11,066 nt of DNA, taken from NCBI GenBank assembly GCA_012964275.1, contig DTUG01000140.1, forward strand, positions 1 through 11,066, read 5' to 3'. Position 1 is the stretch's first letter. Each line of letters begins with the position of its first letter. The position numbers were made by a program, and so were the translations under genes. Of this stretch, positions 7,021 through 11,066 are shown piece by piece. This DNA is from Fidelibacterota bacterium (GTDB lineage Bacteria > Fidelibacterota > Marinisomatia > Marinisomatales > UBA1611). The notes beneath the pieces were generated by a model. It saw nothing but the letters and a program-made list of their open reading frames with translations, ran no database searches and was not told the origin of the DNA.

Positions 7021-7560
7021 ATGATGAATAGATCCATCTTGATCTTTATTTTAATTAATATATGCGGGGGTGTTGCCGTCCTTGGTTCCTATGCCTATGG
7101 ACTGCTGACACAGGCGGAACTCCGCGGACAACTCTGGGGTGCAATACCGGACTCAATTCGACCCTACTATACGGTCTGCATGCTATTGGCAACTATAGGT
7201 TATTTTTTCTTCACCGGCTACATCCTGTTGAAGGTAACACCGGAGACAGCCCGAATATTTAGACAATTCGATTTCAATATCTTGAACCTTGTCTATGCGG
7301 GAATCATGATCCCGTCAGCCTTATGGATGCCCATGACTTTTTCCATGCTCACTGACCCATCTGGTTTACTCTGGGTGGGAATACGTATCGTTCTCTTTAC
7401 CGTCGGTGTTTCTTCAGTTACTTTACTGCTGATATTCTTTTATTCCAATTTTGAGCGATCCAGTTGGCTTTACGCAGCAGGAATCGCGGGTCTGATACCT
7501 TTCTGTATCCAAACCATGATACTGGATGCATTGATCTGGCCGTATTATTTCCCCCGTTAG
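7021..7560 (+). CDS. Five-helix integral membrane protein, unknown
   Basis: 179 residues, almost entirely hydrophobic, with five predicted membrane segments by eye (about 5-29, 48-71, 86-109, 115-141 and 148-172). Loops are short. Noticeable residues are P98, W102 and P104 in helix three (IMIPSALWMPMTF) and a C-terminal WPYYFP. I do not recognise the family. Size and helix count recall TspO-like proteins, but the expected TspO tryptophan pattern is not evident, so I do not make that call. The two leading ATG codons leave the exact start open by one residue; no ribosome binding site is clear. It begins seven bases after the FetB-like gene, so co-transcription and a shared membrane process are plausible. 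Its stop lies 16 bases from that of the convergent aspS gene. Confidence 0.8.
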   Translation: MMNRSILIFILINICGGVAVLGSYAYGLLTQAELRGQLWGAIPDSIRPYYTVCMLLATIGYFFFTGYILLKVTPETARIFRQFDFNILNLVYAGIMIPSALWMPMTFSMLTDPSGLLWVGIRIVLFTVGVSSVTLLLIFFYSNFERSSWLYAAGIAGLIPFCIQTMILDALIWPYYFPR

Positions 7561-7576
7561 CAAAAAGTGGAGGAAT

Positions 7577-9337
7577 CTAATTACCTGGCTTTTCTTTGAG
7601 TTGAATTCCCAACTCGTCCAACTGCTGCCTGCTTACGCTACTGGGGCTTGCATCCATCAATGAAGCGGCAGAGGTGGTTTTCGGGAAAGCGATCACGTCC
7701 CGAATATTTTCCGTTCCTGCCAAAACCATAACCAGGCGATCAAATCCAAAGGCGATACCGCCGTGGGGCGGTGCACCATATGAAAGAGCTTCCACGAGAA
7801 ATCCAAATTTTTCTACCGCTTCTTCGTGACTGAGTCCAAGAATTGAAAATACTTTTTCCTGAACTTGCGGTGAATGAATACGGATGGATCCACCGGCAAT
7901 TTCATGGCCGTTCAAGGTCAAGTCATACCCACGACTCAAAGCATTTGATGGATCTGATTCAAGTTTTTCAATATCATCTTCCCTGGGTGCCGTGAAGGGA
8001 TGATGCATTGCAATATAGCGATCCTTGTCCTGGTCATGCTCAAACATGGGGAAATCTGTGACCCATACGGGTTTAAACACACCAGTTCCTGCAAGGTTTT
8101 CCCGCCTGGCAATCTCGCTCCGAAGTGCACCCAGCGCTGTTAGTGTTGTCATTTTGTTATCGCCGATCATGAATAGAATATCATCATTACTGATGCCAAG
8201 TTTTTCACACATTTCCTTTTGAAGATCATCTGAGAAAAATTTTGAAATTCCACCAGTTAAACCATCATTTTCGCCTTTCATCCAGGCCAACCCCTTGGCT
8301 TTATATTTTTTCGCGAATTCAGTTAATTCATCAATGATCTTCCGGGAATATTTTGCGCCGCCTAGCACCACGAAACCTTTAACGGTTTCAGTTGACTTGA
8401 AAGCATTGAATTCAGATGTATCGGAAAAAAATTTTATATCTTTTAAGGTTAATTTAAAACGAAGATCCGGCTTGTCTGAACCATAGGTTTCCATGGCTTC
8501 GGCATAGGTCAACCTGGGGAATGGATCAGGAAGATTGATATCCCGCACTGTTTTGAAAATATGGCGGGTCAAGCCTTCCATGTGAGAAAAAACATCTTCC
8601 TCATCTACAAAAGACATTTCAACATCGATCTGTGTGAATTCCGGTTGTCGATCTGCACGAAGATCCTCATCCCGAAAACATTTCACGATCTGGAAATAGC
8701 GGTCAAGTCCGGAGATCATCAATATCTGTTTGTAGATCTGTGGCGACTGGGGCAGGGCAAAGAATTTCCCAGGATGAATCCGACTGGGAACCAAATAATC
8801 CCGGGCACCTTCCGGTGTGGATTTCATCAGCACAGGTGTTTCCACCTCTACAAAATCATTTTCTGACAAATAAGTTCGTGTGGCCTGGTAAGTCTCATGG
8901 CGAATGAGCAAGTTTTTTTGGAGATCTTCAATTCGAAGCTCCAGGTAGCGGTATTTCAAGCGCAGGTCTTCTTCCGCACTATTCCTGTCAGACAAAACAA
9001 AGGGTAATGGTGATGCTTCATTTAGCAAAAAATATTCGGAAACAACTACTTCAATTTCGCCTGTATCCATTTTTGGATTGACCGCTGCTTCATCCCTGTC
9101 TCTGAGGGTACCCTGGATGGAAAGGACATCCTCCATGGATAATTTTTTCACTGCTTCAAAATCACCCAAAAAGGATTCAGTATCAAATACAACCTGTGTT
9201 TTCCCATAGCGGTCCCGCAGGTCCACAAACACAACTTTCCCATGAAGCCGAACTGTATTCACCCAACCATTTAGATTCACCAGTTGTCCAATATCGGATT
9301 TTCGGAGTTCACCACAAGAATGACTTCTTTTGTACAT
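7577..9337 (-). CDS. aspS: Aspartyl-tRNA synthetase, bacterial type
   Basis: Class II synthetase that attaches aspartate to tRNA-Asp in the cytoplasm. It is 586 residues from the chosen start. Domains in order: anticodon-binding OB fold (about 1-105), catalytic core with motif 2 FRDEDLRADRQPEF (221-234), the bacteria-specific GAD insertion (about 295-410), and motif 3 GIAFGFDRLVM (527-537) with a closing IRDVIAFPKT. I take ATG 9337 because MYKRSHSCGELR aligns with the usual AspRS N-terminus. The frame stays open to a GTG at 9370, but that codon lies inside the atpC terminator. H32 occupies the position where a histidine marks some non-discriminating AspRS enzymes, which also charge tRNA-Asn; A84 at the second determinant is neither the typical glycine nor lysine. 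The start lies 19 bases after the terminator T-tract, so aspS needs its own promoter or read-through. Confidence 0.97.
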   Translation of the reverse strand: MYKRSHSCGELRKSDIGQLVNLNGWVNTVRLHGKVVFVDLRDRYGKTQVVFDTESFLGDFEAVKKLSMEDVLSIQGTLRDRDEAAVNPKMDTGEIEVVVSEYFLLNEASPLPFVLSDRNSAEEDLRLKYRYLELRIEDLQKNLLIRHETYQATRTYLSENDFVEVETPVLMKSTPEGARDYLVPSRIHPGKFFALPQSPQIYKQILMISGLDRYFQIVKCFRDEDLRADRQPEFTQIDVEMSFVDEEDVFSHMEGLTRHIFKTVRDINLPDPFPRLTYAEAMETYGSDKPDLRFKLTLKDIKFFSDTSEFNAFKSTETVKGFVVLGGAKYSRKIIDELTEFAKKYKAKGLAWMKGENDGLTGGISKFFSDDLQKEMCEKLGISNDDILFMIGDNKMTTLTALGALRSEIARRENLAGTGVFKPVWVTDFPMFEHDQDKDRYIAMHHPFTAPREDDIEKLESDPSNALSRGYDLTLNGHEIAGGSIRIHSPQVQEKVFSILGLSHEEAVEKFGFLVEALSYGAPPHGGIAFGFDRLVMVLAGTENIRDVIAFPKTTSAASLMDASPSSVSRQQLDELGIQLKEKPGN

Positions 9338-9356
9338 TTTTTTTCTATATAAGCAT

Positions 9357-9392
9357 AAAAAAAACCGCACGGAAATTACGAGCGGTTTTTTT
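9357..9392 (-). terminator. Intrinsic terminator of the atpD-atpC transcript
   Basis: A perfect inverted repeat, AAAAAAACCGC (9358-9368) and GCGGTTTTTTT (9382-9392), encloses a 13-base loop. On the minus strand the stem is followed by eight T residues, as expected for a rho-independent terminator 22 bases after the atpC stop. The symmetrical A and T tracts mean it could work in both directions, although no gene ends against it from the plus side. Confidence 0.85.
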
Positions 9393-9413
9393 AATCCATT
9401 TTAAATTGTTTTT

Positions 9414-9812
9414 TCAGCGCTTTGACACCTGGAGCCTGTTCAAGGCACGAGCGAGCGATGCATCAAGCCGGGTATCGTCGAATTTGGAATCAGATTCCTT
9501 TTTCCTTTTATTGGCCCGTTCCAAAGACAATTGTGCCCTTTCTGTATCGATCTCACCAGATTTTTCAACTGACTCTACCAAAAGTTCCAGCTTATTTTCC
9601 ATGATCTCTGCATACCCGCCACTGGTAGAAAGGTATTCATCTTGCCCATCTTTTGTTACTTTGATTTCTCCAACATCAAGGGCAATGATCCCCTCAATGT
9701 GGTTTGCCATGACGCCGAATGATCCGTCAATCCCAGGACAGCGCACATAACTGGCCTGGCCTTCATCTAAGACACGGATGGGAGTAACGATCTCTAGCTG
9801 AATGGTGTTCAC
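9414..9812 (-). CDS. atpC: ATP synthase F1 epsilon subunit
   Basis: Small subunit of the F1 central stalk that couples rotation to catalysis and can inhibit ATP hydrolysis. It is 132 residues from the GTG start. The N-terminal beta-sandwich is seen as IQLEIVTP, then PGIDGSFGVMANH and a GGYAEIMENKLELL strand pair. The C-terminal helical hairpin follows (about 92-132: TERAQLSLERANKRK and DASLARALNRLQ). I choose GTG at 9812 because it overlaps the atpD stop as GTGA, like the other junctions in this window; TTG at 9815 would add one residue and is the alternative. A 23-base stretch in its 3' end is repeated exactly at the right edge of the window inside atpD. The gene is followed by a strong terminator, so it closes the atp transcript. 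Confidence 0.92.
   Translation of the reverse strand: MNTIQLEIVTPIRVLDEGQASYVRCPGIDGSFGVMANHIEGIIALDVGEIKVTKDGQDEYLSTSGGYAEIMENKLELLVESVEKSGEIDTERAQLSLERANKRKKESDSKFDDTRLDASLARALNRLQVSKR
9444..9466 (-). repeat. 23-base exact repeat, copy in atpC
   Basis: The plus-strand string beginning GGCACGAGCGAGCGATGCAT is identical over 23 bases to 11042-11064. In this copy it encodes (minus strand) D-A-S-L-A-R-A in the last helix of the epsilon subunit. The other copy is read in the same frame with the same codons. Confidence 0.9.
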
Positions 9813-11066
9813 CAAGCAGCTGACTTCTTTTGTTTTTCCACCGCTTCATCCACATTGCCTACATAAGCAAATGCATTTTCGGGCAGTTCATCCACTTCCC
9901 CATTCAGAATGGCTTCAAACCCGGAGACCGTGTCTTCCAGGCTGACGTAGCGGCCCGGGGTCCCCGTGAACTGTTCAGCCACAAAAAACGGTTGTGACAT
10001 GAACTTCTGAATTCTACGCGCGCGATGGACCACAAGTTTATCTTCATCGGAGAGTTCATCCATACCAAGAATTGCGATAATGTCCTGCAATTCCTTATAT
10101 TTTTGGAGCACTTCCTGAACCGTCCTAGCAACGCGGTAATGGCGATCACCAATCTCCCGAGGATCAAGAATGCGGGAAGTTGAAGTGAGAGGGTCAATGG
10201 CCGGGTAAATACCCAATTCCGCAATTTTCCGTTCCAGAACGGTTGTCGCATCCAGATGGGCAAAAGCCGTTGCTGGTGCAGGGTCGGTCAGGTCATCAGC
10301 TGGGACATAAATCGCCTGCACTGAAGTCACGGAACCTTTCTTGGTAGAAGTAATGCGTTCCTGTAATTCTCCCATCTCCGTACCCAATGTGGGCTGGTAA
10401 CCCACGGCTGATGGCATTCTACCCAATAACGCCGAAACTTCCGAACCGGCTTGAGTAAAACGAAAAATATTATCAATAAACAAGAGCACATCCCGACCTT
10501 CCTCATCCCGGAAATATTCAGCCATGGTCAGGCCCGAAAGCCCAACGCGCAAACGTGCGCCTGGTGGTTCATTCATCTGACCAAATACCATTGTTGTTTT
10601 TTTGATGACACCTGATTCCGTCATTTCAAGATACAAATCGTTTCCTTCGCGGGTACGCTCACCAACACCAGCAAATACGGAATAACCACCGTGCTCGGTG
10701 GCAATGTTGTGAATCAATTCCTGAATGAGAACCGTTTTGCCCACACCGGCACCGCCAAACAGTCCCGTTTTACCGCCCTTGGTATAAGGTTCCATCAGGT
10801 CCACAACCTTGAGTCCAGTAACAAGCATCTCTGCAGAAGTGGTGAGATCTTCCTGTTTTGGCGCTTCTCGATGAATAGGCAGACGTTTTTCCACTTCCGG
10901 CGCCGGCTTGTCATCAATGGGCTCTCCCAATACGTCAAACATACGTCCCAGGACATTTTCTCCAACGGGAACCGAGATCGGTTCTCCTGTATCAATGACC
11001 TTATGTCCACGCTTAAGCCCGTCTGTGGAGTCCATGGCGATGGCACGAGCGAGCGATGCATCAATC
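9809..11066 (-). CDS. atpD: ATP synthase F1 beta subunit, C-terminal 418 residues (5' end outside window)
   Basis: Catalytic subunit of F-type ATP synthase. The frame runs to the right edge without a start, and about 50 N-terminal residues are missing compared with the usual 460-480; the internal ATG at 11035 (MDSTDGLKRG) is not the start, because this is a conserved internal motif of the N-terminal barrel. Seen: Walker A GGAGVGKT (104-111 of the visible part), the GERTREGNDLY block with the catalytic glutamate region, LLFIDNIFRFTQAGSEVSALLGR, the alpha/beta signature PAIDPLTSTSR, and DELSDED where most homologues have DELSEED. The last residues GCTTGGTGA overlap the atpC start. The first visible residues, DASLARA, come from a 23-base exact copy of atpC sequence. 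Whether the other atp genes lie upstream cannot be seen. Confidence 0.96.
   Translation of the reverse strand, partial: IDASLARAIAMDSTDGLKRGHKVIDTGEPISVPVGENVLGRMFDVLGEPIDDKPAPEVEKRLPIHREAPKQEDLTTSAEMLVTGLKVVDLMEPYTKGGKTGLFGGAGVGKTVLIQELIHNIATEHGGYSVFAGVGERTREGNDLYLEMTESGVIKKTTMVFGQMNEPPGARLRVGLSGLTMAEYFRDEEGRDVLLFIDNIFRFTQAGSEVSALLGRMPSAVGYQPTLGTEMGELQERITSTKKGSVTSVQAIYVPADDLTDPAPATAFAHLDATTVLERKIAELGIYPAIDPLTSTSRILDPREIGDRHYRVARTVQEVLQKYKELQDIIAILGMDELSDEDKLVVHRARRIQKFMSQPFFVAEQFTGTPGRYVSLEDTVSGFEAILNGEVDELPENAFAYVGNVDEAVEKQKKSAAW
11042..11064 (-). repeat. 23-base exact repeat, copy in atpD at the window edge
   Basis: Identical to 9444-9466 and in the same orientation and reading frame (D-A-S-L-A-R-A). 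Only two further bases (TC) follow before the window ends, and these differ from the atpC copy. It lies just before the conserved IAMDSTDGL motif of the beta subunit. Confidence 0.9.

Noticed and set aside
7021..7560. TspO-like identity for the five-helix protein
   Set aside because: Size and helix number fit, but the conserved tryptophan-rich pattern of TspO is not visible.
9338..9370. Longer aspS start at GTG 9370, adding 11 residues (MRFFLCLYRKK)
   Set aside because: The added codons lie within the atpC terminator and A-tract, and the family N-terminus aligns with the ATG at 9337.
9196..9750. 184-codon plus-strand ORF across aspS start and atpC
   Set aside because: It lies opposite two certain genes, spans a terminator, and its translation is low-complexity S/F-rich with no family features.
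11033..11035. ATG at 11035 as the atpD start
   Set aside because: MDSTDGLKRG is an internal conserved motif of F1 beta, and the frame stays open to the window edge.
10795..11064. 89-codon minus-strand ORF inside atpD
   Set aside because: An out-of-frame shadow of the certain atpD reading frame.
1..11066. tRNA, rRNA, CRISPR array, insertion sequence or phage genes
   Set aside because: No cloverleaf, spaced direct-repeat array, transposase or terminal inverted repeats were seen on either strand.

Overview
The window looks like ordinary chromosomal DNA from a Gram-negative bacterium of moderate G+C content. It has dense gene packing, a bacterial-type aspartyl-tRNA synthetase, F-type ATP synthase genes, and several exported or lipoprotein-like proteins that imply a periplasm and outer membrane. 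Clear Shine-Dalgarno motifs are rare before the starts and ATGA start-stop overlaps are common. Together with the gene types this makes me think of the Bacteroidetes/Chlorobi/Fibrobacteres side of the tree, perhaps a marine lineage such as Marinimicrobia. That placement is a low-confidence inference. I see no mobile element, CRISPR array, tRNA or rRNA.

Region 1 (1-2992, all minus) is a compact metabolic operon read in the order thiolase, acyl-CoA dehydrogenase, branched-chain aminotransferase. Each junction is a 4-base ATGA overlap, and the aminotransferase runs off the left edge. The three enzymes fit acyl-CoA oxidation joined to branched-chain amino acid breakdown, for example the first, third and last steps of isoleucine degradation. 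Region 2 (2993-3233) is an AT-rich 241-base gap with a candidate -10 box, a small hairpin and short unproven ORFs. Region 3 (3234-4181, minus) is a PhoH-family ATPase gene, divergent from the next block across a 58-base promoter gap.

Region 4 (4240-7560, all plus) is a five-gene envelope cluster. It holds a TatT-like (TRAP transporter T-component) exported helical-repeat protein, a small periplasmic TPR protein, an unrecognised lipoprotein, a FetB/UPF0014-family permease without its usual ATPase, and an unrecognised five-helix membrane protein. This is the least conventional part of the window. It ends 16 bases from the convergent aspS stop codon with no visible terminator.

Region 5 (7577-11066, all minus) carries atpD (cut by the right edge), atpC, a strong intrinsic terminator and then aspS. 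The atpD-atpC junction is a GTGA overlap. A 23-base exact repeat is shared in frame by the 3' end of atpC and the extreme right edge of the window inside atpD. That is either a genuine oddity or an assembly problem.

I found no convincing new system. The most useful leads are the orphan TatT/FetB envelope cluster, the atpC/atpD repeat and the possible non-discriminating character of the AspRS.
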